DNA of 64,000 nucleotides, taken from positions 1 to 64,000 of the forward strand of contig NZ_BCMI01000015.1 of NCBI RefSeq assembly GCF_002217985.1, given 5' to 3'. The first letter of the stretch is position 1, and each line of letters opens with the position of its first letter. Under the pieces are notes generated by a model. The model saw only the letters and a program-made list of their open reading frames with translations, did not search any database and had not been told where the DNA came from. The position numbers and the translations under genes were made by a program. Origin of the DNA: Secundilactobacillus pentosiphilus (GTDB lineage Bacteria > Bacillota > Bacilli > Lactobacillales > Lactobacillaceae). Positions 45,753 through 54,035 of this stretch are shown one piece after another.

Positions 45753-46967
45753 ATGAATATACTTAGTGGATTTGTTGTTTTGTACCCAATGATCGTATCA
45801 CTTATATGGATTATGGGTGCAATCTTTTTTCGTGTTCAGCAGCGCCAAATTCCTTTAAAAAAACCTGGTAAAGGGGAACCGGAACAACTGGTTTCGGTCT
45901 TAATTCCAGCCCATAATGAGGAAGAAACGTTACACGAAGTTGTTGAATCAGTTGCAAACTTATCTTATTCAAACATTGAATTAATTTTAATTGATGACGG
46001 CAGTGCTGATCAAACACTCGCGGTGATGTATGACTTGCAGAAAAAGTATCAGTCACAATTTCCGGTCAAAGTTGTGCCAATCGTTAAAAACGGCGGTAAG
46101 GCCCACGCCTTAAACGTTGGTTTAGACAGCGCGGTTGGCGAGTACCTGCTTTGCTTGGATTCTGATTCGTACATTGACCAGGATGCTTTAAAACACATGA
46201 TGCTGGAGTTTTATAACGATCCTAACGTCGGCGCCGTTGCCGGCCGGCCAGTTGTCCGCAACCGGACGACCTTGTTAGGACGCCTCCAATTACTGGAGTA
46301 CATCGGTATTATTGATATTATAAAACGCGGTCAGGCCTTTATTACTGGCCACATTACAACGGTCTCCGGTGTGATTGTGGTTTACCGTAAGCAGGCGATT
46401 AAAGAAGTTAACCGCTGGACGGTTGAAGCGCTCACGGAAGATATCGATATGACTTGGAAGCTTTATACCCATAATTGGCGGGTGAAATACTGCCCGCAAG
46501 CCGTGTCATGGATCCTGGTGCCAGAACACTTGAAAGCCTTGATCCGGCAGCGTCGGCGCTGGTCACGCGGCGGTCTGGAGGTCTTGATACGTAACCGCAA
46601 ACTGATCTTTACGGGCAAACTGGCTGAACAGTGGCTCTTGATTGATATGGTGGTTAGTAATCTTTGGGCTTTAAGCTGCTTTTTCATGATCGTTTTATAC
46701 GTGCTGACCATGTTTTTTGCACACGCGTTGATTTTGGATGGCGGGATCTTATTTGTGCTGACGCTGATCAGTATCATTCAGTTTGTCATTGGGTTTACCA
46801 GTTCCCAGCGGCAAGGGTACATTGACTGGCAGGATTTATTGCTGCTGCCCGTGTACTTTGTCTTTTACTGGGTCGTTAATTTGATCAGCTGTATTACTGC
46901 GCTTTGCTCCTTCTTCCTTGATCCCAAGCGTAAGGGAACTTGGTCCAGTCCTGATCGGGGGGTCTAA
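45753..46967 (+). CDS. Poly-beta-1,6-N-acetylglucosamine synthase, IcaA/PgaC-like
   Basis: A membrane glycosyltransferase of family GT2 that would polymerise UDP-GlcNAc into PNAG and pass it through the membrane. The 404-residue protein has an N-terminal helix, then VLIPAHNEEE near 51, ILIDDGSADQ near 92, LCLDSDSYID near 133, the acceptor motif TEDIDMTW near 229, and QRRRWSRGG near 270 (the Q-x-x-R-W motif), with several C-terminal helices. Size and motifs fit IcaA. AAGGGAG precedes the ATG. The next gene starts two bases after the stop. Confidence 0.9.
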   Translation: MNILSGFVVLYPMIVSLIWIMGAIFFRVQQRQIPLKKPGKGEPEQLVSVLIPAHNEEETLHEVVESVANLSYSNIELILIDDGSADQTLAVMYDLQKKYQSQFPVKVVPIVKNGGKAHALNVGLDSAVGEYLLCLDSDSYIDQDALKHMMLEFYNDPNVGAVAGRPVVRNRTTLLGRLQLLEYIGIIDIIKRGQAFITGHITTVSGVIVVYRKQAIKEVNRWTVEALTEDIDMTWKLYTHNWRVKYCPQAVSWILVPEHLKALIRQRRRWSRGGLEVLIRNRKLIFTGKLAEQWLLIDMVVSNLWALSCFFMIVLYVLTMFFAHALILDGGILFVLTLISIIQFVIGFTSSQRQGYIDWQDLLLLPVYFVFYWVVNLISCITALCSFFLDPKRKGTWSSPDRGV

Positions 46968-46969
46968 CG

Positions 46970-47275
46970 ATGGATAAAAATAAATTAGTGATTCGTAAAA
47001 AAACGTCTATCTGGTCACGGCTGCGGCGGATGATCCTGCTCATTGTTCTCTGGGCAGTAGCAATTTACGTTCTGACAATTAACCTGTGTTTTATTTTCGG
47101 TATCTATTCTGATGCCTTAGTTGTGAACTATTCACTGTTCAACCTTTCCTTTCACCTCTATAAGCTGTTGGGCAACCTTGTGATTGTCATCGGGGGCGTT
47201 ATAGTGTTGTACGGTATTGTTCATATTCGAAATCTCAAACGAAAGGCGGCGGCACATGACAAAAACAATGCGTAA
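46970..47275 (+). CDS. Small membrane protein, IcaD/PgaD-like
   Basis: The 101-residue protein has two strong hydrophobic segments (about residues 20-45 and 62-84) flanked by Lys/Arg-rich ends. IcaD and PgaD are small two-helix partners that activate the PNAG synthase, and the position directly after the IcaA-like gene and before the deacetylase gene is the reason for the call; sequence identity alone would not decide it. GGGGGTC precedes the ATG. The 3' end overlaps the deacetylase gene by 20 bases. Confidence 0.7.
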   Translation: MDKNKLVIRKKTSIWSRLRRMILLIVLWAVAIYVLTINLCFIFGIYSDALVVNYSLFNLSFHLYKLLGNLVIVIGGVIVLYGIVHIRNLKRKAAAHDKNNA

Positions 47276-48146
47276 ATGGCTGTTAGGCCTCATGATTGTT
47301 GTGTTCATCGGTTTGATTGCCGTCAACGTTCGCAAGAGTACCAAGTTCGAAGTGGGGACGCGGGAAAATTACGCGTTAGCCAGCAGCGATGCCAAAATTA
47401 AAAACGGCATCATGGTTTTTTGCTACCACCGAATCTTGAACGATAACGATCCAATGGTTAAAAGCGTTGAGGCCTTAACGCCCAATAATCAGCTGCACGT
47501 GTATAACGTGAACGTTTCTGCATTTAAGAAACAAATGCGTTTTTTGCATCAGCACCACATTAAAGTTATTTCTACAACTGAAATGATCAATATGTTGAAA
47601 AATAATCGGCCCATTCATGGCAAATACGTTGTGCTGACCTTTGACGACATTGACCGCACCATGGCTGAAAACGCGGCCCCGGTGATGAAACAGTATCACT
47701 ACCCGTTTACTGCATCAATTATCACGGGGTCTACTGGCCAATATATTGGTGGCGAGCAGCTTGCCACTTGGTCGCAGATCATGAAATTGTACCGTTCTGA
47801 AGACCATGAGATGGAACTTGGTGTCCACACTAACTACATGCACTATCTGGTCAAGGGCACACCCGCCTTTAACCTAAAGCGGAACTACCCGAAGTTTACC
47901 CGCGATTACGCCACTAGCCAAAAGGTCATGAAGGAAAAAACCGGCCACACAACGCCGATCTTCACTTATCCTTACGGTAGCGGTACGCCGCTGGTCCAAA
48001 ATTTCTTGGTTCACCAGCCCAGACTGCAAGTCATCTATACGTTGAATAACGGTATCGTTACCAGTGAGAACAGCCTTAAACTGGCACCACGGATGATTAT
48101 TACGCAAAATAGCTGGCCGAGTATTGCTAGCTGGTTGGAAAAATAA
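47256..48146 (+). CDS. PNAG N-deacetylase, IcaB/PgaB-like
   Basis: A polysaccharide deacetylase (CE4/NodB fold) of 296 residues, tethered outside the membrane by one N-terminal helix (about residues 7-22). GIMVFCYHRI near 52 and the metal motif LTFDDIDRT near 128 match IcaB, and LGVHTNYMHYL near 190 supplies the metal His residues. It would remove part of the acetyl groups so that PNAG stays attached and charged. The ATG at 47256 lies seven bases after AAAGGCGG and is preferred over an upstream start. It is the last gene of the cluster; no icaC-like gene is present. Confidence 0.87.
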   Translation: MTKTMRKWLLGLMIVVFIGLIAVNVRKSTKFEVGTRENYALASSDAKIKNGIMVFCYHRILNDNDPMVKSVEALTPNNQLHVYNVNVSAFKKQMRFLHQHHIKVISTTEMINMLKNNRPIHGKYVVLTFDDIDRTMAENAAPVMKQYHYPFTASIITGSTGQYIGGEQLATWSQIMKLYRSEDHEMELGVHTNYMHYLVKGTPAFNLKRNYPKFTRDYATSQKVMKEKTGHTTPIFTYPYGSGTPLVQNFLVHQPRLQVIYTLNNGIVTSENSLKLAPRMIITQNSWPSIASWLEK

Positions 48147-48157
48147 GTCAATCAAAT

Positions 48158-48191
48158 CAAGAAACTGCCGGACAGGTGGTTTCTTGTTTTT
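48158..48191 (+). terminator. Terminator of the ica-like cluster
   Basis: CAAGAAAC pairs with GTTTCTTG, followed by five T. Confidence 0.75.
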
Positions 48192-48210
48192 GGCTGATCG
48201 TTAAAAGTAC

Positions 48211-48239
48211 TTGCAAAAATCAACTAATTATGACATGAT
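48211..48239 (+). promoter_or_regulatory. Predicted promoter of the TPP-riboswitch unit
   Basis: TTGCAA and CATGAT are separated by 17 bases, placing the start just before the riboswitch. Confidence 0.55.
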
Positions 48240-48248
48240 AAACGTACA

Positions 48249-48330
48249 AGCTAGGGGTGCTCTTATTGAGCTGAGATGGCGGATGCCAGACCCTTTGAAC
48301 CTGAGAGTTAGGACTCACGTAGGAAAGCTG
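48249..48330 (+). promoter_or_regulatory. TPP riboswitch (THI-box)
   Basis: The conserved elements occur in order: GGGGTGC, GCTGAGA, ACCCTTTGAACCTGA, and the 3' CACGTAGGAAAGCT. AGCT at both ends can form P1. A terminator hairpin follows within 25 bases, so TPP binding probably stops transcription before the salvage genes. Confidence 0.96.
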
Positions 48331-48352
48331 ATTTGAACGTGTGCACAAAAAC

Positions 48353-48384
48353 GCTCTCGAAGTCTAGCTTCGAGGGCTTTTTAT
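48353..48384 (+). terminator. Riboswitch-controlled terminator
   Basis: GCTCTCGAAG pairs with CTTCGAGGGC, followed by five T. It lies between the TPP aptamer and the coding region, as expected for transcriptional control. Confidence 0.9.
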
Positions 48385-48430
48385 TTACCCAGGTTCATGG
48401 CTTAGTAAAACCATGAAGGGATATGAGAAA

Positions 48431-49708
48431 ATGGCGGATGTGCGACAGCAGCTGCAACAGGCAATTGATGGACAACAGGCCAGTTTGCTAGAAATTTTAC
48501 GGCGACTGGTAGCGTTTCAGACGGTTTCACCGCCGGCTAGAAATACGGCTGATATTCAGCAGTACGTGACGCAGCAACTGACTGCAGCGGGATTTGCGGT
48601 TAAACAGCAATCGTTTTACGACAAGGATGTCTTGGTATCAGGTCAGTTGCAGGGTGTTTCGCCTAATGATCATCACAGTTTACTGTTGAACGGCCACGTG
48701 GATGTGGCGGCGTTGACGGATCGCGACCACTGGCAGACGGACCCGTTTCAATTAGTGCAGCATAATGATGATTTGTATGGCCGTGGTGTCAGTGACATGA
48801 AAGGGGCAGTAGCCTGCTTTTTGTACCTCTTTCAACTATTAAAGCGACTGGATATTCATTTACCGGGGGATTTGAGATTTCAATCGGTGGTTGGTGAAGA
48901 AGCGGGCGAAGCTGGTACGAAAACGTTGCTGCAACAAGGTGAAAAAGCCGACTTTGCCGTTGTGGGGGACACCAGCGACCTGGTTTTTCAAGGACAAGGC
49001 GGCGTTGTAACCGGTTGGATCACCCTTAAGAGTCCGCACACGTATCATGATGGTAACCGGGTGAACATGATCAGTGCCGGGGGTGGTCTGAAAGCCGCCA
49101 GCATGGTTGAAAAAATGCCCGTCGTGATCGAAGCTCTTCAAAAACTGGAACACTACTGGGCAGTTACCAAGCAGTATCCCGGCTTTCCGGCGGGGACTAA
49201 TACCATTAACCCGGCTTACATTGAAGGCGGCATCCATCCAGCATTTGTGGCAAATGAGTGCAGATTATGGATCACGGTCCACTTCTACCCAGACGAAACC
49301 ATCGATCAAGTCACACATGAGATTGAAGCGGCGGTGGTTGCTGCGGCAAAAGCGGATCCGTGGCTAAAGGAGATATTGCCGACTTTCAGCTGGGGTGGGG
49401 ATTCCATGTTAGTGGACAAGGGTGAAGTCTTCCCGCCACTGGCGATCGATCGGTCGCTGCTGGCTATTCAACTGTTAGCGCAGAGTCATGAACGCCAGTT
49501 GGGAACGAAACCGGCAATCAATATGTCAACGTCGGTTTCAGATGGCGGCTGGTTTGACTTTTACCACATTCCGGCGGTGACGTACGGGCCTGGTAAAATG
49601 GCCCAAGCTCACAGCGATAACGAAACGGCACAGTTATCGCAACTGCTTGCTTACACGAAAATATTGGCTGACTTTGTACTGACGTGGTGCTCACAGACTA
49701 AGTCATGA
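48431..49708 (+). CDS. ylmB: M20 amidohydrolase, probable formylaminopyrimidine deformylase YlmB
   Basis: A zinc-dependent M20/ArgE-type hydrolase of 425 residues. The metal ligands are in LLNGHVDVA near 84, GRGVSDMKGA near 117-126 and VVGEEAGEAGT near 154; KMAQAHSDNE near 395 supplies the last His. General ArgE/DapE annotation would fit, but the TPP riboswitch and the YkoE-type gene next door point to YlmB, which deformylates N-formyl-aminomethylpyrimidine from degraded thiamine. The ATG at 48431 lies ten bases after AAGGGA; an ATG at 48413 has no site. The next gene follows after 13 bases. Confidence 0.82.
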   Translation: MADVRQQLQQAIDGQQASLLEILRRLVAFQTVSPPARNTADIQQYVTQQLTAAGFAVKQQSFYDKDVLVSGQLQGVSPNDHHSLLLNGHVDVAALTDRDHWQTDPFQLVQHNDDLYGRGVSDMKGAVACFLYLFQLLKRLDIHLPGDLRFQSVVGEEAGEAGTKTLLQQGEKADFAVVGDTSDLVFQGQGGVVTGWITLKSPHTYHDGNRVNMISAGGGLKAASMVEKMPVVIEALQKLEHYWAVTKQYPGFPAGTNTINPAYIEGGIHPAFVANECRLWITVHFYPDETIDQVTHEIEAAVVAAAKADPWLKEILPTFSWGGDSMLVDKGEVFPPLAIDRSLLAIQLLAQSHERQLGTKPAINMSTSVSDGGWFDFYHIPAVTYGPGKMAQAHSDNETAQLSQLLAYTKILADFVLTWCSQTKS

Positions 49709-49721
49709 AAGGACCTCAATA

Positions 49722-50279
49722 ATGAAAAAACAATTTCACCTTCAAGACATTATTTTAATTACCATGATTGCGTTAATCTTTGGTGCTATTTTTGTGGGGA
49801 CGGATTACCTGTACAACGTCCTTTCGGTGGCAGTTGGTCCGTTCGCAAACGAAATCCTGTTTGGCCTTTGGATCATGGCGGGGCCGCTAGCAATTTACTT
49901 GACCCGGATTCCCGGCGCTGCCATTGTTGGCGAAGTGTTAGGGGCCGCCGCCGAAGTGGTCTTTGGCGGGACGTTTGGGATTGCCGCTTTGCTGTCAGGA
50001 ATTGTTCAAGGCGTCGGCAGTGAACTGGGCTTTGCAGTATGGCGTTACAAAAACTGGAGCTGGGCAAGCCTGCTGACTTCCGCGGTCACCACAACCATTG
50101 TTGCGTTCACCTACGAAGTCTTTAAGTTAGGCTATACCCACTATTCCATTGGGATGATCATTGCACTCTTTACGGTTCGCTTGATCTCAGTGATCTTCTT
50201 CGGTGCCGTTCTAGTTCACAGTGTCTTTAACCTATTGGATCGGGCCCACGCACTGCGTCATTTGGGACCGCAAAAATAG
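49722..50279 (+). CDS. ykoE: ECF transporter S-component YkoE (thiamine pyrimidine uptake)
   Basis: A 185-residue membrane protein with about five to six hydrophobic segments. The stretch AAEVVFGGTFGIAALLSGIVQ near 85-105 (given in part) and GSELGFAVWRYKNWSW near 108 are features of YkoE, the S-component for the thiamine pyrimidine HMP or its precursor. The ykoDC energising genes are absent here, so it must use a shared ECF module encoded elsewhere. Control by the TPP riboswitch upstream supports the substrate. AAAGGACC precedes the ATG. Confidence 0.88.
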   Translation: MKKQFHLQDIILITMIALIFGAIFVGTDYLYNVLSVAVGPFANEILFGLWIMAGPLAIYLTRIPGAAIVGEVLGAAAEVVFGGTFGIAALLSGIVQGVGSELGFAVWRYKNWSWASLLTSAVTTTIVAFTYEVFKLGYTHYSIGMIIALFTVRLISVIFFGAVLVHSVFNLLDRAHALRHLGPQK

Positions 50280-50364
50280 TAAGTGCAGTTAGTTGCTTCT
50301 CACCTTCAAATTAAGTATTTTGTAGGCATCGATAAGTCGGTGCCATCATTTTGGAGGTGTTAAC

Positions 50365-50715
50365 ATGCTTGACGTTAAAGATTCAGTTGAACGGTTGGCT
50401 TGGAATACGGAACATCATTTTTTACACATTCAGGCGCAGCATGAGTTTATGCGTGCCTGGGCCATTCAGTTTGAGCTGGGATATACGGATCTACGGGTGA
50501 TCCAGGTTGCCCTGCAGTTAGCTCATCCCGCTCAGCTAGCGCTACTGCACGAACTGACCGCTGCTTATCACTCGGTATACCAGTACGAGTATGCCTTTGT
50601 TGCCGGCGGCTTGGACGGGTTTAACCAGCAGTTTGGCGGACAGATTGCTGAATATGAGCGGGCCGAAAAACGCTTGCTCAGTGTTTTAGACCAAGTTAAG
50701 GCAGTTTCGGATTAG
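50365..50715 (+). CDS. Hypothetical protein, 116 aa
   Basis: An all-helical looking soluble protein of 116 residues, rich in His and aromatic residues in its first half (WNTEHHFLHIQAQHEFMRAW), without signal or membrane segments. No family is recognised. TTGGAGGTG lies before the ATG, a strong ribosome binding site. The gene is monocistronic and ends at a clear hairpin. Function unknown. Confidence 0.75.
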   Translation: MLDVKDSVERLAWNTEHHFLHIQAQHEFMRAWAIQFELGYTDLRVIQVALQLAHPAQLALLHELTAAYHSVYQYEYAFVAGGLDGFNQQFGGQIAEYERAEKRLLSVLDQVKAVSD

Positions 50716-50718
50716 CGT

Positions 50719-50757
50719 TAAAAGCTCGTTTAGGTCAAAATCTAAACGGGCTTTTAA
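50719..50757 (+). terminator. Terminator after the 116-aa protein gene
   Basis: TAAAAGCTCGTTTAG pairs with CTAAACGGGCTTTTA. Confidence 0.88.
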
Positions 50758-50874
50758 AATTGTAAGTCATCACCTAATGATTCATTAGTTTTCGATCCTG
50801 TGGTACCATGATTAAAGCAGTTTAACGCGCTCATCAAGGGACATGGGCAATTCTAAACAGGGAAGTGGCAACGC

Positions 50875-51852
50875 ATGGTTCACAAACTTTGGCATCAATT
50901 TCCGCAAGTCGAAGCACAATTAAAAGCGCTTCAACCGTATTTAATGGAAACGGTAAAACTGCCAAGCCAACCGATTCAAGACCAAGTTTTAGCCTTATTG
51001 CAATCTGGCGGGAAACTATTACGGCCAGGCTTTTTCTACCTGTTCAGTGAATTCGGCGATCAGCATGATGACGATCTTTTACGGGCAGGGGCTGCTTCCT
51101 TGGAGTTGCTGCACGTGGCCACGCTGATCCACGATGACGTCATCGACCGCTCACCCCTGCGCCGCGGCGTGACCACAATACATACGCTGTACGGCTCCCG
51201 GAATGCCGTTTACGCTGGGGACTACCTGTTTACCATCTACTTTAAAGAAGTTTTAAAGACTACGCATGAGCTAGCGGCGCTTCAGTTAAACGTCCAAAGT
51301 ATGCGCGATATTTTAACCGGCGAACTGGAACAAATGAAGCTGAGTTACAAACGTACCGTTACGGAGAAGGACTACTTTCACGAAATCAGCGGTAAAACGG
51401 CTAAACTGTTTTGGCTCAGTTGCCGGCAGGGCGCGGTACTCAGCCACAGTGATGAGACGGTGACGCAACTCGCTGGTGAAATCGGCATGACTATTGGAAA
51501 GGCCTACCAAATTCTGGACGATATTTTGGATTATGACGGGCAGTCGCAAAAAACGCAAAAACCAGTGTTAGAGGATTTGAAGTCCGGGGTCTACTCCCTG
51601 CCGTTGATTTTAGCGATGAAGGATGCTAAACACCTTTTTAAACCGTATCTGGCTAAAAAGGACCAAATGACCGCCACTGATCTGCAGGCCGTTTCACAAT
51701 TGGTAGTACGGTATGACGGGGTCGAAAAAGCGCAGGCAAAGGCCAGCAAACTGACACAGCAGGCGTTAAGTCTGATCGATCAGTTGCCGGAACTGCCGGT
51801 CAAAACGGCGTTAAAGCAGCTGACTTTACTGCTGTTAAAACGGGATGAATAG
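50875..51852 (+). CDS. Trans-polyprenyl diphosphate synthase (heptaprenyl-type catalytic subunit)
   Basis: The 325-residue enzyme extends farnesyl or geranylgeranyl diphosphate with IPP to a long prenyl chain, usually the menaquinone side chain. The first Asp-rich motif is LIHDDVIDRSPLRRG near 83-97 and the second is QILDDILDYDG near 210-220; GGKLLRP near 44 binds IPP. Partner genes (a small HepS-like subunit or menaquinone genes) are not adjacent. AGGGAAGTGG precedes the ATG. It seems to be transcribed alone. Confidence 0.9.
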   Translation: MVHKLWHQFPQVEAQLKALQPYLMETVKLPSQPIQDQVLALLQSGGKLLRPGFFYLFSEFGDQHDDDLLRAGAASLELLHVATLIHDDVIDRSPLRRGVTTIHTLYGSRNAVYAGDYLFTIYFKEVLKTTHELAALQLNVQSMRDILTGELEQMKLSYKRTVTEKDYFHEISGKTAKLFWLSCRQGAVLSHSDETVTQLAGEIGMTIGKAYQILDDILDYDGQSQKTQKPVLEDLKSGVYSLPLILAMKDAKHLFKPYLAKKDQMTATDLQAVSQLVVRYDGVEKAQAKASKLTQQALSLIDQLPELPVKTALKQLTLLLLKRDE

Positions 51853-52064
51853 GAGTCGTTGAGGCCCGTTAAAAAGGGCGTTAATGACCTGAGCTTAGAC
51901 AATGACAAGACAGACGGATAATCACTAATTTCCACGCAGAAAACGCATTATTCAGGGCTAAATATGGTATGATTTAGGTTAGAAAAGTAAGCAATCGATG
52001 TGCTGATAGCATTGTGATGATCAGTCACGCAAGGATTTTTGACGATCTTGAGGAGGTAACGCGG

Positions 52065-52397
52065 ATGTCTGAAGAAGCTGATAAGCAATTTTCACCAATC
52101 GAAAATAAGGTCATGGCGGCGTTAGAGGATGTGATCGATCCAGAACTAGGGATCGATATGGTTAATCTTGGCTTGATTTACGACATTAAAGTTGATGATA
52201 AGGGTCACTGTGTGATCACAATGACGCTGACCACCATGGGCTGTCCACTGGGGAATCTGTTGAATGATTCGATTACTGAAGCGGTTACCTCTGTTGAAGG
52301 CGTAGAATCTTGCGATATTGATCTGGTCTGGGAGCCCGCATGGAGCATTGACCGGATGAGTCGGTTTGCGAAGGTTGCTTTAGGAATTCATGGTTAG
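52065..52397 (+). CDS. SufT/PaaD-like metal-sulfur cluster assembly factor (DUF59, MIP18 family)
   Basis: A 110-residue protein with the MIP18/DUF59 pattern: ALEDVIDPELGIDMVNLGLIYDI near 17-39 (given in part) with the DPE-x-G motif, and the conserved TTMGCPLGN near 61-69 with its Cys. Such proteins assist Fe-S cluster assembly or delivery. GAGGAGGTAACGCGG precedes the ATG at 52065, an ideal ribosome binding site, so a 17-codon upstream extension is rejected. The HTH-TPR regulator gene starts 26 bases later. Confidence 0.9.
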   Translation: MSEEADKQFSPIENKVMAALEDVIDPELGIDMVNLGLIYDIKVDDKGHCVITMTLTTMGCPLGNLLNDSITEAVTSVEGVESCDIDLVWEPAWSIDRMSRFAKVALGIHG

Positions 52398-52423
52398 ACA
52401 ATAAGAATAGGGTTGATATTTCA

Positions 52424-53332
52424 ATGGATATCGCAAAGTTTGTTGAGCGACGAAAATCGCTGCATATTTCGCAAGTCAAGATGTGTGAGGGTATCTGTAC
52501 CCAGTCCACACTGAGTAAATTTGAGAGTGGCGGCCACGTGCCGTCACTGAAGATTTTATCCAAGCTCTGTGCCCGGATCGGCCTCACGATTGATGACTTG
52601 AACGAATCAAATAAGGTCAGTACCAACCAGCTCAAAGTAGATTTGGATGCCCTTGAGCGGGAACTTGTGATGGAAAATTATCAAAAGGTTCTCAAGGGAC
52701 TTTCAGCAATCGATGAGCAGCAGTTGGATTCGATCTTGTTAAAAATGCAGTTTTATTACCTACGCGGCCTAATGGGGGCGCTGATCAATCAGCCGCCCGA
52801 AGAAGTTCTGTATGATTTTTCGCAAATTCTAAACGATTTGGACGAGTCACACGAAACAATCTTTACGCAATTGGTCTACGTCGGTTCCGGTGTAATGTAC
52901 AACCGGCTGCAGCAGGCTGATCGGGCTAATTTTTACTTCAAAAAAGTACACGGCTTTATTCGCAACGTACTCAAGGATGAACAGCTTTACTTTAACCGCG
53001 TTGGCGACAACTATTTACGGTTGCTGACCATGATCTTCTTCACGGCCAGCTACTATAATTCTGTCGGTCAGCTGCAGGCGAGTGAAAAGCTGGTGGATAA
53101 GGGCGTTGACATGTGCTCGGCACATCACGTGACGTATTTTTTGCCGCGGCTGAAGTTCTTAGCTGCAAAAAACGCCATCGAAGAAAAACAGGATAAAGCA
53201 GTCATTGACCGTCTGATCAACGAGGTTTTGGCCTTTGCGCGGATCAACGATAACCAAGTGATCGAAGTCAAGGCAGCTGCTTTGAATACCCGCTATGAGA
53301 AGGGTGAATCACTGGCTGATTTGACGCCGTGA
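52424..53332 (+). CDS. Rgg/RNPP-like HTH-TPR transcriptional regulator
   Basis: The 302-residue protein has an N-terminal HTH_XRE domain (about 5-60; SQVKMCEGICTQSTLSKFESG) followed by about 230 residues of helical, TPR-like repeats. This layout is that of Rgg/MutR and related RNPP regulators that bind short peptides. A cognate peptide gene is not recognisable next to it. AGGGTTG lies before the ATG. It follows the SufT-like gene closely, possibly in one transcript, and ends at a hairpin. Confidence 0.82.
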   Translation: MDIAKFVERRKSLHISQVKMCEGICTQSTLSKFESGGHVPSLKILSKLCARIGLTIDDLNESNKVSTNQLKVDLDALERELVMENYQKVLKGLSAIDEQQLDSILLKMQFYYLRGLMGALINQPPEEVLYDFSQILNDLDESHETIFTQLVYVGSGVMYNRLQQADRANFYFKKVHGFIRNVLKDEQLYFNRVGDNYLRLLTMIFFTASYYNSVGQLQASEKLVDKGVDMCSAHHVTYFLPRLKFLAAKNAIEEKQDKAVIDRLINEVLAFARINDNQVIEVKAAALNTRYEKGESLADLTP

Positions 53333-53334
53333 AT

Positions 53335-53376
53335 AAAACGCATGTTGCAGTAATCAGCTGTAACATGCGTTTTGTG
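53335..53376 (+). terminator. Terminator after the HTH-TPR regulator
   Basis: AAAACGCATGTT pairs perfectly with AACATGCGTTTT across a 15-base loop. Confidence 0.85.
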
Positions 53377-53442
53377 TGTAATTGCTTGCGCATTGGTGCG
53401 AACGGGATTATCTTGGGGTTAACTTAATTTGGAGGGATCATT

Positions 53443-53658
53443 ATGGAATTAACGGCGACAGATTATAATATTTTAGACGCGATTGCTTCAGGAAAGGTGG
53501 AACCAGGTACCAGCCCGCGGCACTTTGTCGACTATTGCGATAACGTTATTGGCGGTGATCCGCAACCCCTGATCGATGGCGGCTACATTGATGCCGAACC
53601 GTACATTAACGGTTTAACGGAAAAGGGAAAGCAGGCACTGGCTGATCGACAAAAGTAA
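53443..53658 (+). CDS. Hypothetical small protein, 71 aa
   Basis: An acidic 71-residue protein. The first 20 residues (ELTATDYNILDAIASGK) and the last part (YINGLTEKGKQALADR) look like elements of a compact winged helix, but no family is assigned. GGAGGGATC gives a strong ribosome binding site before the ATG. It is the first of three tiny genes read in the same direction, which may form one transcript. Confidence 0.75.
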   Translation: MELTATDYNILDAIASGKVEPGTSPRHFVDYCDNVIGGDPQPLIDGGYIDAEPYINGLTEKGKQALADRQK

Positions 53659-53749
53659 AATTGACTTCGGTGATTACCCAAGTGCTAAGCGGGCAATTTT
53701 AAGCCAGCTGCAGCAGTGGCATTGGCAGATCACGTACGTTGAAGGGGTC

Positions 53750-54034
53750 GTGCGTGATCAGCACGACTTTGAAGCCGTGATTCAGGAAAATCACCGGTTA
53801 CGGTTAGCAATTCGTGCCAGCTACCAGGCCAATGAAAAATTATCCAGGCGCGAACCGATGGCATCGCAACGACTGCACCGGCGTTATTTGCAGGTGCTGC
53901 TGGATCTCTCCAGTCAAATCGTTTCGATTCCATCGAAGTCCATGGCGTATTACGACTTAATCGGGTTTAAGGACCATCTCTTACAAGCCATTGACTATAT
54001 TGAAGATAAGTCACCAGAAAAGGGGAGCGATTAA
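53750..54034 (+). CDS. Hypothetical protein, at least 94 aa, start uncertain
   Basis: The frame from the GTG at 53750 encodes a basic helical protein (ENHRLRLAIRASYQANEKL, given in part; LQVLLDLSSQIV) of unknown family. The GTG has an AAGGGG only two bases away, too close for good use. Protein-like coding continues upstream in frame to about 53615 without stop (segments DFGDYPSAKRAILSQL and QQWHWQITYVEGVV), yet only CTG (53642) or ATT (53660) could serve as start. The real protein is therefore probably about 125-130 residues with an unusual start overlapping the previous gene. The next gene begins one base after its stop codon. Confidence 0.55.
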   Translation: MRDQHDFEAVIQENHRLRLAIRASYQANEKLSRREPMASQRLHRRYLQVLLDLSSQIVSIPSKSMAYYDLIGFKDHLLQAIDYIEDKSPEKGSD

Positions 54035-54035
54035 C

